This document shows, one piece after another, positions 26,412-38,089 of a DNA stretch of 64,000 bases. This stretch comes from Megamerina dolium (lineage: Eukaryota; Arthropoda; Insecta; Diptera; Megamerinidae). The first letter of the stretch is position 1. Every line of letters starts with the position of its first letter. A program made the position numbers and the translations under genes. The DNA lies in the NCBI GenBank assembly GCA_963854835.1, contig OY978525.1, forward strand, positions 82,999,333 through 83,063,332, written 5' to 3'. The notes beneath the pieces were generated by a model. That model was given only the letters and a program-made list of their open reading frames with translations, searched no databases and was not told the origin of the DNA.

Positions 26412-28391
26412 TACTTTATTTATTTACAAATTTATTCTGTTGCTATTGTTTGCTGCTGTTGCTGTTGAGCACCTGGTTGTAAATTATCTCTTAATGTCTG
26501 TAAAATACGTGTCGCTCCACAATGCAAGATATCCTATTTTAAATCGTGAAAATATTTTATTTTCATGATTTTATTAGCTGGCAAGATCGACAAATGTTGG
26601 TATCGATATGTAATTAAATGAAATCACCAAAATAAAAAAAGGCTTAACATAAAAAAACATTTAAAAAATCCCTCATAACGAATTCAAAGTTCCAGTACTC
26701 ATATGTAAAAACGGGAAAATGGCCTTACTGTGAGCCGGGCGGACCTATTAATACGCTGTAGGTGTATTAAAGCTTACCGTGCACACCTTTTACGCAGTTT
26801 TATGGTATAATTTCGGAGCATAAACACATCGAATCATTTAAGTACATAACATAATGGTTAAAAATGTTAACCAAACTAATAAATACATATGTATTCATTT
26901 TCATGTTTAAAAGGATATCGTAGCAACGTCCTAGTATCATTCCTATTTTAAATATGGGGTGTAGTTCCCACCTCTTCTTGCAAGACTTTTTTCCTTACAA
27001 TACTAATCCATATCTGGTAGTGCATTTAATTGGCATATCTAATTCCGCGACTTGGTATGGAAGCCATATTAAAAAGTGGGCATGATTTGCCTTCATTTGA
27101 CACTTCAAATGCATTTGTATCAACATTTATTTCAAATATTTTTAAAATTAATATCAAAATATCTGTGAAGTAAACTATTTTCGCTATCACACCTATTTCA
27201 ATTTCCATATGCATGTGTAATTTTCTATATCTCCATAGCTTCCCTCAAATTGTTACAAACATCTGACCGAAATGATATGTGCAAAATCCATAATTGTAAT
27301 AGCTTATTTGGAGAAAAAATAGTTAAATTTTACTGTTTAATTTCACTTGACTTTAGTTTGGACAATCAATAATAACGAACTATGTTTAAATGGAATACAA
27401 CGGAATCAAAAAAGTCCTTAGAGCTTAAAGAAGATATTACAAGAAAGCATCTGGACAATACCTTCAAACGCATGCTTTAATTGTAAAAAAGAAGTAAATT
27501 CTATCCGAGGAACGGAAAAACATCCCGAGATGTATCGTGGCTTGCTTTTGTTCATTCGTTAGTTCTTATACAATATAAATTGCTATCTCATTCATAGATT
27601 CTTGAAACGTAACATTACTGTATCTATGCTTACATGTACACTTAAATGACAGACAGATTGTGACTCTAAATCTGCAGACTGACAGATATTGAAAACAAGA
27701 CAATAAATTCAATGCGTACAACGACTTCAACTTCTCCTCCATCGGCTGAAATTGAGCCTGTGGCTTGAGTTTGACAGCCTACAAAGACATCCGTTCGACA
27801 TTCTGTTGAACGCTTCACGTATTGCCGTCAGCAACACACTACTGCGCCTTGTTAAAGTAGTTACAGTCGCGTACACAATATCAAGTACGTAGGTATGTAT
27901 AGCTTTATTTTAATTTGTTTTTATTTATTTTCTAGTTACTCTTTTACGGTATTGTAGTGAATAAATACAACAACTACAATTCTTGGTATTTTTAAATAAT
28001 CATGACGGCAACAACAAAACAAGAAAACAGGCAATCAACAGACAGTGAATAAATCAATTGGCACACACAAATATATACACATATGTACTTATATACATAT
28101 GTAGATATCTACTTATTATAAAAATATTTTATCGAGTTGGTCATCGAAATTGAAGAAAATGTTAAATCTTTCGTAATTCGTCATCATTATACTCATGATG
28201 CTCTGTTCACTATGAACTACCTATTATCACCTAATTTCTTTAATAAACCATATTTTTACAGCGGAACAGATTTGTACATTAAATATACATTTAATTGTTC
28301 AATGTGACAAATATCTGCTTATCCGTTGGAACTAATATATATATTGTAGTTAGTTGCATTAAGAACCAATTTATATTTTAACAAAAATACA
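26412..28391. other. AT-rich DNA without recognisable genes
   Basis: Triplet-rich GCTGTTGCTGTTG near 26450-26467; otherwise nothing identified. A 62-codon minus ORF near 27214-27026 has no motif. Confidence 0.45.
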
Positions 28392-29299
28392 TACCAGGTA
28401 TACAAGCTTAAATCCGCTGTTTGCTAGTAGATGGCGTTAGTCAGCACATTGAGCTATTATCGACTGTGCATCCTTTATATTATGAGTTCGACATCTGTTT
28501 ACATCAATTAGTAAACATCATCAGTGATTTCATACAACAACATACATTTTTCCTCGTATCATCATGTCTAGTTTCGTGCCAGAAAAAGAGCATATGAGGG
28601 AAGCACTACTTTTTTGCTTCAATTTGAAGAAATCTGCTGATGAGTCGCATCGAACGCTTGTGGAGACAGTGCGCTATCGGAAACCTCTTGGAGAGACTGG
28701 TTTTGTCGGTTCAAAGAAGGCCATTTTGACTTGAGTGACAAGAAGCGTGAAAATAGACCCAGAAAAGTTGAGGACCATGATTTGCAGGCTCTTTTGGATG
28801 AGGACGACACCCAATCGCAAAAAATGCTTGCCGAACAGTTAGGTGTTACTCAACAAGCCATTTCCATACGTTTACGAGCCATGGGGAAGGTTCGAAAATT
28901 TGAAAAATGGGTACCCCATGAATTGAACGATATGCAGATGGATCGACGCCATGCGAAATCTTGCTTGCTAGACAAAAAAGAAAGTCGTTCTTGCATCTTG
29001 TGGTGACTTGCGATGAAAAGTGGATATACTTTAAAATCCTAAACGAAAAAAATCGTGGGTCGATCCCGACCAACCAGCAACTTCTTCTCCAAGACCAAAT
29101 CGCTTTGGACGCAAGACGGTGCTGTGCGTTTGGTGGGATCAGCAGGGTGTCATCTACTACGAGCTGTTGAAACCTGGTTTAACTATCAATGCTCACCGCT
29201 ACCACCAACAACTAGTGAAATTGCGCCGTGCTTTGGGTGAAAAAAGGCCTGGTTATGAACAAAGACATGAGAAGCTGATTTTTCTCCACGACAACGCCC

Positions 29300-31900
29300 C
29301 ACATTGGGAAAAACATAGTAAAAACACTCGCATTGGGGGTAATTCAAAAGTTACGGGCCTAATTTTTTTCAAATTTTTTTTGGAATCTAGATATATCAAA
29401 TATATAAAAAGTTATTTCGAAAGTAAATTGGCCCCAATCCCTTTGCTCTGCAGTCTTTCAAACATACCCAAAAAAATTTGTTTTTTTATTTTTATTCAGA
29501 AACTAAATTTGATGATTACATTGAAATATATGTAGAGTGAGTGTTTACCAACCGAATTTAATGAAACTTTAGGATCTTAAAAATGACGATTTGACCTTTG
29601 CAATTTGATTATCGTGCTTATAATTCTAAAGATATGAGCATTTAAAAAAATGGATTTTTTTTTTAATTTCCTACTAAATTCAAGATTTTCTACGGATGAA
29701 AACTTTCACGGATTAACACGGATTAGTAACATTTTTACATAGTGATAATCCTGGATTCTTAACGAAGAAAATGGTACCCAAATGTTTTGCTCTAAGCTGC
29801 TCTCTTGTAAGTTTTTTTTAATTTTAATGTGTTGCCTTCGGCTTAAAAATTAAAATTTGAATATGGTTTTCGGCATTTCCTGCCTACAAAAAGTAAGTAT
29901 CGTAGATTAAATTTGATAAGTAGGCTACACTTAAAAGTCAAACCGTTATGAGTTACGGTTATCTGTAATTTGACTTTCCGAAAAGTTCTAAAAGTGAATA
30001 TAAACGCGAAAAAAGCGTAATGGCTGAAAATAGTAAGTAATATTTAATATTATATGTATGAAATAAAAGCAATTTTTAAATTTTAGTCGTCACTAGACGA
30101 GATATTTGCAAAAACCTTTTAAAAACAAAAAAATTCTAAAACTTTACGGAGGCGGTAGAAGCGATACAAGGTTATATTGTAGAGCGTGGACAGCCTATTC
30201 CACCTGCTGATTACATTCAACATTTTTTAAAAAATTGGAACAGTCGATGGGCTAAAAATAATAGAATTTGGAGCCGTATTTCCATACACTCAAGTGAATG
30301 GCTGGACCAGCCTTTATATGGAGCCACAAATAAAGTATCCGTCGGCTCAAAAAGGTCTAGTTTTCAGGATTTAGGATACTCACAAAAGATGAGACGAACT
30401 GCTGGTGAGATAGCATTTAAATATTTAAGTATAAGTATATCCATAAAAATATTAAATTTTATATCAGAGTTAAGAGATCTTGATCCGGAGATGTTGTCTT
30501 TTGCGGCATCATCCAGCTTTCGCAAAAAAGGAAATGTGGATGCTGTGAAAGTGTTGCAGAAATTAGCAGAGTCACCTTATGAATCTAGCTTAATGTGGAA
30601 GGCCTGCACCACTGCTGAATCATGCCATAAAAAATGTCCACCAACATGGCATTGGCAACATTAGTGGATTGCAGCTTGTCGAAGCATCAATATGAAATGT
30701 TGGCAAAAAACTGCAAGAGCTCTGGTAAGCCTTTATTTATTAATTTTAATTCTATATGAACGATATAAACCCTTAATATATGTACATAGGATCCGATATT
30801 TTTCCAAGCTACCCTACCCTAAATATCGAAAAATCGCTTTGTTACCCACAAGGTTTGAGCATAAAAGAAAACGAAGCTACTGTGGGATTGCAGAATCTTG
30901 TAGATCACACTGCATCTCGTCTTTTGCTCACCTTAAAGGAATTATTATCTGCAACTAATTTAATTATATTTTATAAATGGGGATTTGATGGAAGCTCCGG
31001 ACATGCAGAGTTTAGGCAAATATTTGAAAACTCTTCGACTACAGACTCCTCTGTCATGATTACTACTTTAGTCCCAGTGCAAATATTAGATCAGGACAGT
31101 TCTTCGATTATATGGAAAAATCCGAGCTGTTCGTCAACACGGTAAAGATAATCCCTGTTGTTATATATGTTTAAACTCCTACGTAGTTTCTATAGCTATT
31201 GCCGTCCAATAAGAATTGCGTATGAGAAAGAAAACATGGAAACCATTGTAAAGGAGTACAACCGTGTGGAAGCTGAAATCGCCACTTTATCCAACACTGA
31301 TATAAATTTGAATGGCGTTACTTTAAAGGTCAACAGCAAATTGTTCATGAAATACAAGAACACAAACTACTAAGCTGCACGTTTTTTGTACAACATTGTC
31401 ATATAAGACCAATGACTTTTCAAAGAATTTAACATCTCGCTGTAGGGTGAAGAAAAAAATATAACGCGTATCAGACAAATCTCAAAAAAATCTTGATGAA
31501 AACACTAAAATTTGTAATATTTACGACATAGAGTAGGGGTGAAAACTATTGAAATTAATTGTGTTAGTTTCATATGTTTTATCGCTGTAACAAAAGTTTT
31601 GCTCTCAAATTAAAAAAATGCTGATACACGTATTTCGTTATTTTTAATGTTTTATGAGAATCAATTGCCAAAATTTTTATATCCCCTATTTCTTATTCGT
31701 GGTGGAATTTTTTAAAAGTCTTAACTTCCGAGTGTAGGGTACTAATACCCGATAGTAGAAAAAAAAATTTTTCATATCATACGATTCTCCGAAGATTTCC
31801 AATAAACATATCCAAAATTTGTAAGCGTAGCACTGATAACTTAGCAGTTATCACATAAAATAGGCGATGCGAGCGTTTTTGATATGTTTTTCCCAATGTG
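29300..31900 (+). mobile_element. Transib-type transposon (RAG1-related), 2601 bp, non-autonomous
   Basis: Both ends start CACATTGGGAAAAACATA and continue with about 35 bp of imperfect inverted repeat (A-rich block, then CTCGCAT). It is flanked by an exact 5 bp duplication CGCCC (29295-29299 and 31901-31905); excision of the element plus one copy restores the mariner codons for D-N-A-P-S-H-T. A 5 bp GC-rich duplication and CAC-starting ends are hallmarks of Transib, and the internal gene matches Transib/RAG1-core transposase. The ends resemble recombination signals: CACATTG plus an 11-base gap and a CAAAAAC-like nonamer. 29340-30019 is non-coding; 31374-31860 has no recognised coding and lacks the second half of the transposase. 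Confidence 0.92.
30020..31373 (+). pseudogene. Transib transposase, N-terminal to first catalytic Asp; C-terminal half missing
   Basis: Multi-exon reading: exon 1 30020-30032, intron 30033-30086 (GT...TTTTAG), exon 2 from 30087 with one in-frame TAA at 30137, then W-N-S-R-W and R-R-T-A-G-E-I-A. A possible 39-base intron lies at 30429-30467. A frameshift near 30628 leads into V-D-C-S-L-S-K-H-Q-Y, with an intron at 30725-30789. Then come V-G-L-Q-N-L-V-D-H-T-A-S-R and F-Y-K-W-G-F-D-G-S-S-G-H (first catalytic Asp, about 30990), L-V-P-V-Q-I and W-K-N-P-S-C-S-S-T-R, an intron at 31142-31195, then Y-C-R-P-I-R. The frame ends at 31373 just past the K-L-F-M block. L-Q-N-L-L-D-H-T-A-R and the Asp block are the segments shared with the RAG1 core. 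The parts with the second Asp and the Glu are absent, so it cannot be a working enzyme. Confidence 0.85.
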
Positions 31901-32186
31901 CGCCCCATCGCACACGTCAAAACTGGTCCAAAACTACTTGGAATCACTCAATTGGGAGGTGCTACCTCATCCCGCTTATTCACCAGACCTGGCCCCTTCT
32001 GACTATCACCTGTTTTCGTCGATGGGTCACGCGCTCGCCGAACAGCACTTCGATTCGTATGAAGATGGGAAAAATGTATAGCTAGTGAGGGCAAATACTT
32101 TGAATAAATTAATTTTTGGCTTTCTATGAAAAAAAATGTGTTTTTTTTTACCGAAAAACAGCGGATTTAAGCTTGTACACCTGGTA

Positions 32187-32698
32187 TTGTACATATTTTT
32201 CCACACCAAGAACAGCCACGCCCACTTACATTTCTCATTACTTTTTTGTGTAGTTTATTTCCATGTATATATACAAAAAAATATACATACATACGTATAT
32301 ATTTATATATTATATTTATAAAACAACATGAACAATTAGTAATAATTTAATTTAATGACTATACTGTTGATTGCAGAAAATACATTTTTATTGTTACACC
32401 ACAAAAATATATGCGAGTACAATAGCAACATTGTACTCGCATATACTATACTTATACTATTGTGTTTTGGTACGTATGTGTACAAATATATGTATATCGA
32501 GTTTAAAGAGATGATCTATTCGTCCACACACACGCGTTTGGTCGGTTGATCGATTTGTTACATGGAAAGACAACAATAAAATAATAATTCCATTCCGTTC
32601 GCGAGTAATTGTGAGACTGAATGCGAATGAGCTCAATAAATTATCGATTACTCTACAAATACAAAGATCATATAATAATCATGCATAGTCGCTTTACA
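32187..32698. other. unassigned AT-rich DNA
   Basis: TATA/CATA-rich low-complexity stretch near 32270-32325; no gene. GTGTACAAATATATG-type microsatellite variants occur near 32475. Confidence 0.45.
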
Positions 32699-33329
32699 TA
32701 CCCTGCAAAAAAACCTGCGACTAATTCTAAAGCGAGTAGTCCGGGATTAATATTTTGGGGATCAATTTTTTAATTAATCAATATATTTAGAGATTTCTAC
32801 ACTTTCAAGTGATTCGCTTCTAAAACATTAATATGCTACGTGTTAGCGTAGGTGGTAGAGCGACGGCGATAGAACATACAAAAGCGAAACACATGATGTT
32901 GGGTGCCCAGGATCGAATCCGATCACAGTAGCAGAAAATAGGTTGGTAAATTTTATTTGTACATTTAAATTTGAAATATATGAATCGGAATTTATAATGC
33001 AATGAATGAAAATAAATTCTTTAAACTGTACTCTGTACCCAGGCTCGAATCACAGCAAATAAAAAAAAATTGTGTACATGAGAATTATAATACAATCAAT
33101 GAAAATAAACTATTTTCCCTGCAAGAAGCATACCGGTAAATTGACTAGTAATTTTACGTGGAGCCATGACTGAAACTTTCCTTATATTTCCCATCACATT
33201 ATTAAGGGCATCGTGAGATTTTTTGACCGTTTCGTTTCTTTTCTTCCCATATATGAGATTTTACATCTCTCAATTTAAATAATGCAAGATAAAACTACTT
33301 TTTAGCTAACACCGCACACTTAGTGCAGT

Positions 33330-33385
33330 AGCAAAGTGGTTCCACCGAAGCTCTTCATTGGAATAGGCCCGGGTTCAAATCCCGA
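33330..33385 (+). repeat. tRNA-like pol III box A/box B remnant
   Basis: TAGCAAAGTGG (box A consensus) and GGGTTCAAATCCC (box B) are about 40 bases apart. The intervening sequence does not fold convincingly into a tRNA, so this is better called a SINE head or tRNA pseudogene. Confidence 0.45.
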
Positions 33386-33519
33386 AAATAGCAAACAAGT
33401 TTTTTTTAATACAAATTTCATTTTTTCATTAAAAAAATTTATTACATAACATTTGATTAAAAACAACATAAAATCTTACATTAAAAAGAATTATTAAAGT
33501 ACTAGCAAACAAAGTACAC

Positions 33520-33690
33520 TTACTTTGCTGAGCTTTGTAACAGAACTCTTTGTTTACTATTTTTGCCCTAAAAATTGTCATATTGAAAGAAAAGTCCTTT
33601 AGATATTAAAATCTTGCTTTTACAGCCGGGGATCGAACTCACAAACACAGATCAGTACGTCAGCTTGCTAACCACTGAGCTACGGCAACT
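33520..33690 (-). repeat. tRNA-derived SINE, old fragment (copy 6)
   Basis: Minus-strand head with box A and box B (complement GAGCTACGGCAAC and GGGGATCGAACTC) and part of the body (CTGAGCTTTGTAACAGAA). Much more diverged than copies 3-5. Confidence 0.75.
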
Positions 33691-34074
33691 TATTAAAATG
33701 TTGTGCATTTTACATATGTCTATGGCAATTAATAATGACAACCTTAAAATCAGTTTTGTTTCTTTTGTTTTTCTCAAAATTTCACCGTCTACATGCACGC
33801 AATGTGTGCGAGGGAGTTAGAATATTAAAAGAAATTGAAAAATTGCATTATGTATCATTCTGAGATTTTTTTCATAGCGAATTCTCACATATACTATTTA
33901 TGTATTAGCGACCATTGAAAGATTTTGCAAGTGATTGTAATTTCGGCCATTCGATTTTTGCAGGGTTGATTCGAATAGTGGCGAAGAGGAAAAATGGGTA
34001 AATTTTCAAATAATTCAAATGAAAATATACATGAGAATTATATGCATTGAATGAAAGTTTCTAACCGTGCGACT

Positions 34075-34466
34075 TCTTTTTCTTCTTCTTATGTGGCCAT
34101 AACAACCGATGATCGAACGTATAATGCGGCGCCAGTCTTCTCTGTTCTTCGTTTGCTGGCGCCAATTGGATATTCCAAGCGCCGTCAGGTTACCCAACAC
34201 TTGGTCCTTCCAAGGAGGTTTGATCTTCCTCTTCTTCTGCATCCTCCAGCGGATGCTGAATTAAATACCCTCTTCGCTGGAGCGTCTTCTTCCATTCGCT
34301 CGACATGACCCAGCCAGCGCAGCCGCTGGATTTTGATTCGCCTGACTATGTCAATGTCAGCGTACAGCTCATCGTTGTTCCTTATCGTTATACCTCACAT
34401 CCGTGGTGGAAATGGTCCAGGCTTCTGCGAGATATGTTAGGACAGAAATAATGAGGGACTTGTAGA
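34075..34466 (-). pseudogene. RTE retrotransposon, 3-prime fragment (5-prime truncated)
   Basis: 392 bp matching the last part of the RTE ORF and its 3-prime end at 54083 (W-K-D-Q-V-L-G-N-L-T-A-L-G-I-S-N-W-R-Q). The end is ATGGCCACATAAG followed by an AAG-rich tail. An 8 bp duplication GTGCGACT flanks it (34067-34074, 34467-34474). A typical 5-prime-truncated LINE insertion into the TACCCTGC repeat. Confidence 0.93.
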
Positions 34467-34640
34467 GTGCGACTAATCTGCATTTATACCCGTTCGGGTA
34501 TAAAGGGGTACAATTAGTCTCTTCATAGGATATGGTCGAACAAAAGGGAACAGTTCATTCCATATTAAGATATCAAAAGTGCGACATCTGAGACTTGCCT
34601 TTGCAACTGATTCCGGACAAATCGCATTTTTCGCAGGGTA

Positions 34641-35480
34641 TACGTATATACAGACATATCTGTTCATCCATCTATCTATCTATCCATATTCTTTTGACGA
34701 TGATGACAGTGACGAAAACAACAATAACGACAACGACAACGCCAACAACAACGCAGCGAGTATAATTTCTACTAAAATGGTCATTTTGTATTTGTATTCG
34801 CTTGCTTGCTTTTTTAATTTAATTTTTTTTTTTTTTTTGACACTAACAGATGTACATACGTACTTATAAGATGGATTCTTTCAACAATAACAACCAGCGG
34901 CAATGAGTTCACAATTTTAATTTCAATATCTACTTGTGAATACATTCATAAAAGTATCTCACACAGATACGAGTATAGGCATTGTGCTTAATGGCACAAA
35001 GTACAGCAGCAGCAATAACATGAACTTGTAGCTAAAACAAAAAGAAACGAAGCGAAATGAAATGAAATTTAATAAAATAAAATCGAATCGAGAAACAAAA
35101 ATAAAAGTAATTTGAAAAAAAAACAACTTCCGCACTCAGAGTAGTAAATTTGCAAACACCACATCAAAACGAAAGCAAATGAAAAAAGATGACAGAGTGA
35201 TATCTGCAGCCTACCTCTCTAATGCTCTCACGTTTGCTTTTCTGTTCTCTTTATACTGCCTCACTGCTACTCTCCGCAGTAACGTGAGGGCGCCAGTGGC
35301 GGCAACTTGAAAACAAATTGAAAATACAAATGGGAAAAATATTAATAACATGGATTCATAAAAATTGCCAATAAGCAGCGAGCGGCAACAACAGCAAGAA
35401 CAAATAGGTCTCAATTCAAATCGATTCGATTGGATTATAGGTATAACATACCAAAATACACTAAATAATACCTAGATATA
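34641..35480. other. unassigned DNA with CAA/ACG triplet-rich and T-run segments
   Basis: 34730-34760 is rich in ACAACAAC; a T run lies at about 34823-34838. ORFs here are short and biased. No gene is recognised. Confidence 0.45.
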
Positions 35481-35482
35481 TA

Positions 35483-36672
35483 AGGTCTAGTAAAAAGAAA
35501 TACATTATTTTTCATTAAATTGAAAGTTTTATTTAGCATAGTTAGAATGATCCGATTTAGATCAAATATGCACCGCTTTGTTCGATAACTTGTTGCCATT
35601 TTGAAGGTAATTTCATAATGCCACTCTAATAGAATTTCACAAGCTTCTCCTGAGGCGAATTTTTCACCAACCAAATCATTCGCCATAGACAGGAACAGGT
35701 AGTAATCACTTGGTGCCAGGTCCGAACTAAAAGGTGGATGCATAAGAACCTCCCAACCAAGCTCCCGGAGCTTCTGGCCATTCACTATCGATGTGTGTGG
35801 CCTGGCGTTGTCCTGATGGAACACAGTCCCTCTCCTATTGGCCAAAGCTGACCGCTTCTAGGCGATTGCTTCCTTCATTGTTGACAGTACAGGTCCGAAG
35901 TAAGAGTTTAGCCGTAGGGGAGCAGCTCATAGTAGATGATTCCCTGTCAATTCCACCAAACACATAGCAAAACCTTCCTGACCGTCAATCCTGGCTTAGC
36001 CACCGTTTGCGCCGGCTCCCCGCGATTCGACCACGACCGTTTTCATTTGACGTTGTCGTAAGTGACCCCCGTTTCATCACTAGTAACCATCCGCTTCAGA
36101 AAGGGATCGATTTTGACGCGATTCAGCAGCAATTCGTAGATGGATTTGGTTTTTGCGGTTTTTTGCGTTAACTAGTGTGGCGCCTCTACATCGAGCTTCT
36201 TTTTGTATCTAGCCTTATTTAAATGGTTTCAAACGGTTTTTTGTGCAATGTTGAGCTCCTGGACAATAGAAACAGTGCTTACATGGCGGTCAGGGTCAGA
36301 CTCGACGATTTCCACTATTTTATCGATATTTTCGATAATTGGTCTTCCAGAGCGTGGTGTATCTTTGACATCAATTCCAGGAACAGGACCATAAACACTA
36401 TTCACATATTCAACCATCTGGCTTGCGTTTTCGCCTTTATCGAACAAAAACTGTAAAATATGGCGTATTTTCTCTTTACTGGTGTCCATCACTGACGCGT
36501 GCGCGTGCAATACTGAGTTAAGCAATCACAAAACTGCCTGAAAAGTTTATTTAGTATGAAATCTTATCTATGTAACGCCATCTATCATAACCCGATCGCA
36601 CTCATACAACGCGAGATACGGATTACTAAAACCATTTATTGGAAAAATAATGGATTGCTTTTTACTACACCT
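35483..36672 (-). pseudogene. mariner element with ends, decayed transposase
   Basis: The left end AGGTCTAGTAAAAAG and the right end (inverse, AGGTGTAGTAAAAAGC) followed by ATTATTTTTC form about 30 bp inverted repeats about 1.19 kb apart, with TATA-rich flanks. Minus-strand transposase: ORF 36525-36229 has an N-terminal HTH and R-S-G-R-P, then D-R-H-V-S-T-V-S-I-V-Q-E-L-N. The middle (36200-35850) is frameshifted but shows Y-Y-E-L-L-P and A-K-P-G-L-T. ORF 35845-35435 has F-H-Q-D-N-A-R-P-H-T-S (second Asp), G-W-E-V-L-M-H-P-P and S-D-L-A-P-S-D-Y-Y-L-F (third Asp). Dead; distinct from the irritans and Mos1-like copies here. Confidence 0.82.
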
Positions 36673-36900
36673 TATATGATAGTAGATAGAACGGTACTCA
36701 TTGCAGCGTTCATATGTTTATGTATATTACTTTAGAGCATCCCTTATTAATATATATTTACTGTTATTATTATTATTATTTATATTTCATTTTGCTTCAA
36801 ATTACTTTTTATAGCAATCCATGACATTTAAAGTTCGTTAACCACCACAACATATGCTCAGAAGAGTGCATGATCAAAACAATTAAAAAAAAAAAAAAAA

Positions 36901-37253
36901 TAAATATGTGGCACTTAAAGCCCCAAAGGGCTCATTGGCCGAGCTTCTCTTCTATTACTGTTGTGCGTCTTAAATTTTGGACAGTTTTAGAATGGACCTA
37001 CTTATTTTAGCCGGTTCCGAACGGCAGAACACTTGTGACATCACTTTTTCTGAGCTTTGTCACAGAGTTCTTTTTAGAAGCTTTTTCATGGCAAGTTGTT
37101 ACTGTCGGAAGAATTGCCAATTGCTTGCCGACAGGTGGGTACCATTCGAAAGAAAAATCTTTTCGATATAAAATTTGTTATGCATCAGCCGGTTATTGAA
37201 CCACGACCTACAGATCAGAAGGCGAACACACTAACCACTGAGCTACGGCACCC
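36901..37253 (-). repeat. tRNA-derived SINE copy 4, full length
   Basis: Nearly identical to copies 3 and 5, with head at about 37253-37185 and 3-prime end TGTGGCACTTAAAGCCCC at 36907. CAATTAAA is repeated at 36880-36887 and 37253-37260 and may be a short target duplication. An A run precedes it, the complement of its T tail. The preceding 36673-36900 holds a (TTA)n run near 36764-36780 and no gene. Confidence 0.93.
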
Positions 37254-37260
37254 AATTAAA

Positions 37261-38089
37261 CAATCAATAAAAAATAAACAGTCTGAATAAAATTATTGTT
37301 TTGAATGTTTCATAAAATATTGTAATATTAAATTTTGAAAGAACATCGATTTTCACACAATAATTAGTTGTTCGTTAACATTTGTTTCTTTTTTTCAAAA
37401 ACGTATATTTTGACATGAGTGAACTTATACAAGATTCCACATAAATACCATAAATATAAGAGATTTCGCAAACAAATGATTTCAACGAGGTTTGCAGCCC
37501 TGAAAAGCTTCAGAACTGTTTATTACGAACAAACATTTTCTTTGATATTACGGCATTACGGTATTTAGATTCCTCAGAAATCAAAGGTACTTGTAAAAAG
37601 AACTTACAGTAATTTTACCTACAGAAGTCTATGGAAAAACATTGCGAAATTGTTGTAAAACGATTCAATATAATTAAAGAATAAACTAAAAGAAAGCCTT
37701 AAAAAATATTCCTTATTATAAGATTTTCGCAAGCACTTAATAACACAACTTGAAGAAACCCTTTGTTTGGTGCAGGCCTCGAAGAAAATTTTCTAGAGTA
37801 ATATTGGCGTGCTGAATCTAAGCTAATTCCTGTGCCCCCATTACGAATGGCAACTAAACTTATTTGAGTTGCCTGAGAAGCAGCTGTCATCAAATTCGTA
37901 TTATCGATGGCAACCGAAAAAATTGCCTCTTTTTATTTGAATGAATGAGACAACACAACAACTGTTCACTAGCAGTGATTACGGAAAGAAACGGACGATT
38001 AGGACAATATGACGTATTAATAACCTTACCTTCGCTCAATTTGTTTGCCGACCAAGTGACTGACGTTTCCACACGTGAATTAATCGATT
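37261..38089. other. unassigned DNA
   Basis: Minus ORFs at 38072-37890 and 37893-37699 (60 and 64 codons) lie end to end but show no recognisable motif. Nothing is assigned. The right end may contain the degraded start of the rosa-like copy 2. Confidence 0.4.

Larger units (their letters stand above)
28564..32140 (+). pseudogene. Mos1-like transposase, frameshifted and interrupted
   Basis: It starts M-S-S-F-V-P-E-K-E-H, then F-C-F-N-L-K-K-S-A-D-E-S-H-R. After frameshifts come L-Q-A-L-L-D-E-D-D-T-Q-S-Q-K (28780), A-E-Q-L-G-V-T-Q-Q-A-I-S, W-V-P-H-E-L-N, K-R-K-S-F-L-H and C-D-E-K-W-I-Y-F (first Asp, about 29010), M-L-C-V-W-W-D-Q-Q-G-V-I-Y-Y-E-L-L-K-P-G (29119) and F-L-H-D-N-A-P (second Asp, 29280-29299). 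The frame resumes after the Transib insert at 31906 with S-H-T and runs through [23 protein letters not shown] (third Asp) to a premature TAG near 32080. Catalytic residues are visible, but multiple frameshifts (28650-29100) and the insertion inactivate it. Confidence 0.9.
28394..32184 (+). mobile_element. Mos1-like (mauritiana-type) mariner, split by a Transib
   Basis: The left end CCAGGTATACAAGCTTAA and the right end (inverse, CCAGGTGTACAAGCTTAA) are followed on both sides by ATCCGCTGTTT; TA flanks each end. Removing the 2601 bp Transib and one 5 bp duplicate leaves about 1185 bp, close to the usual 1.3 kb mariner. The encoded transposase is of the mauritiana subfamily but damaged. Confidence 0.93.
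33117..33965. repeat. second CCCTGC-ended segment nested in the repeat
   Basis: Begins CCCTGCAAGAAG and ends TTTTTTGCAGGG, and lies exactly where copy 1 departs from the uninterrupted copy at 43491. No clear target duplication is visible. It contains a tRNA-like stretch (33330-33385) and an old SINE fragment (33520-33690). Confidence 0.5.
32701..34638 (+). repeat. TACCCTGC-ended repeat, copy 1, with two nested insertions
   Basis: Starts CCCTGCAAAAA and ends with the inverse TTTTTCGCAGGG, each next to TA. Its sequence matches copies at 43491-44081 (complete, 591 bp) and 50399-50767 (partial). It is interrupted by a second CCCTGC-ended segment (33117-33965) and by an RTE 3-prime fragment (34075-34466). 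Its left third contains tRNA-like pol III motifs: TTAGCGTAGGTGGTAGAGCG near 32842 (box A-like) and GGATCGAATCC near 32912 (perfect box B). No protein is encoded. Likely a non-autonomous TA-inserting DNA element carrying tRNA-like sequence. Confidence 0.75.

Noticed and set aside
30429..30467. 39-base intron in the Transib gene
   Set aside because: Splice-like borders (GTATAAGT...TATCAG) exist but 39 bases is below normal fly intron size and the frame is open either way; kept only as a possibility.
37699..38072. Two adjacent minus ORFs as a split host gene
   Set aside because: Neither shows a recognisable domain, and the region borders a transposon remnant; left unassigned.
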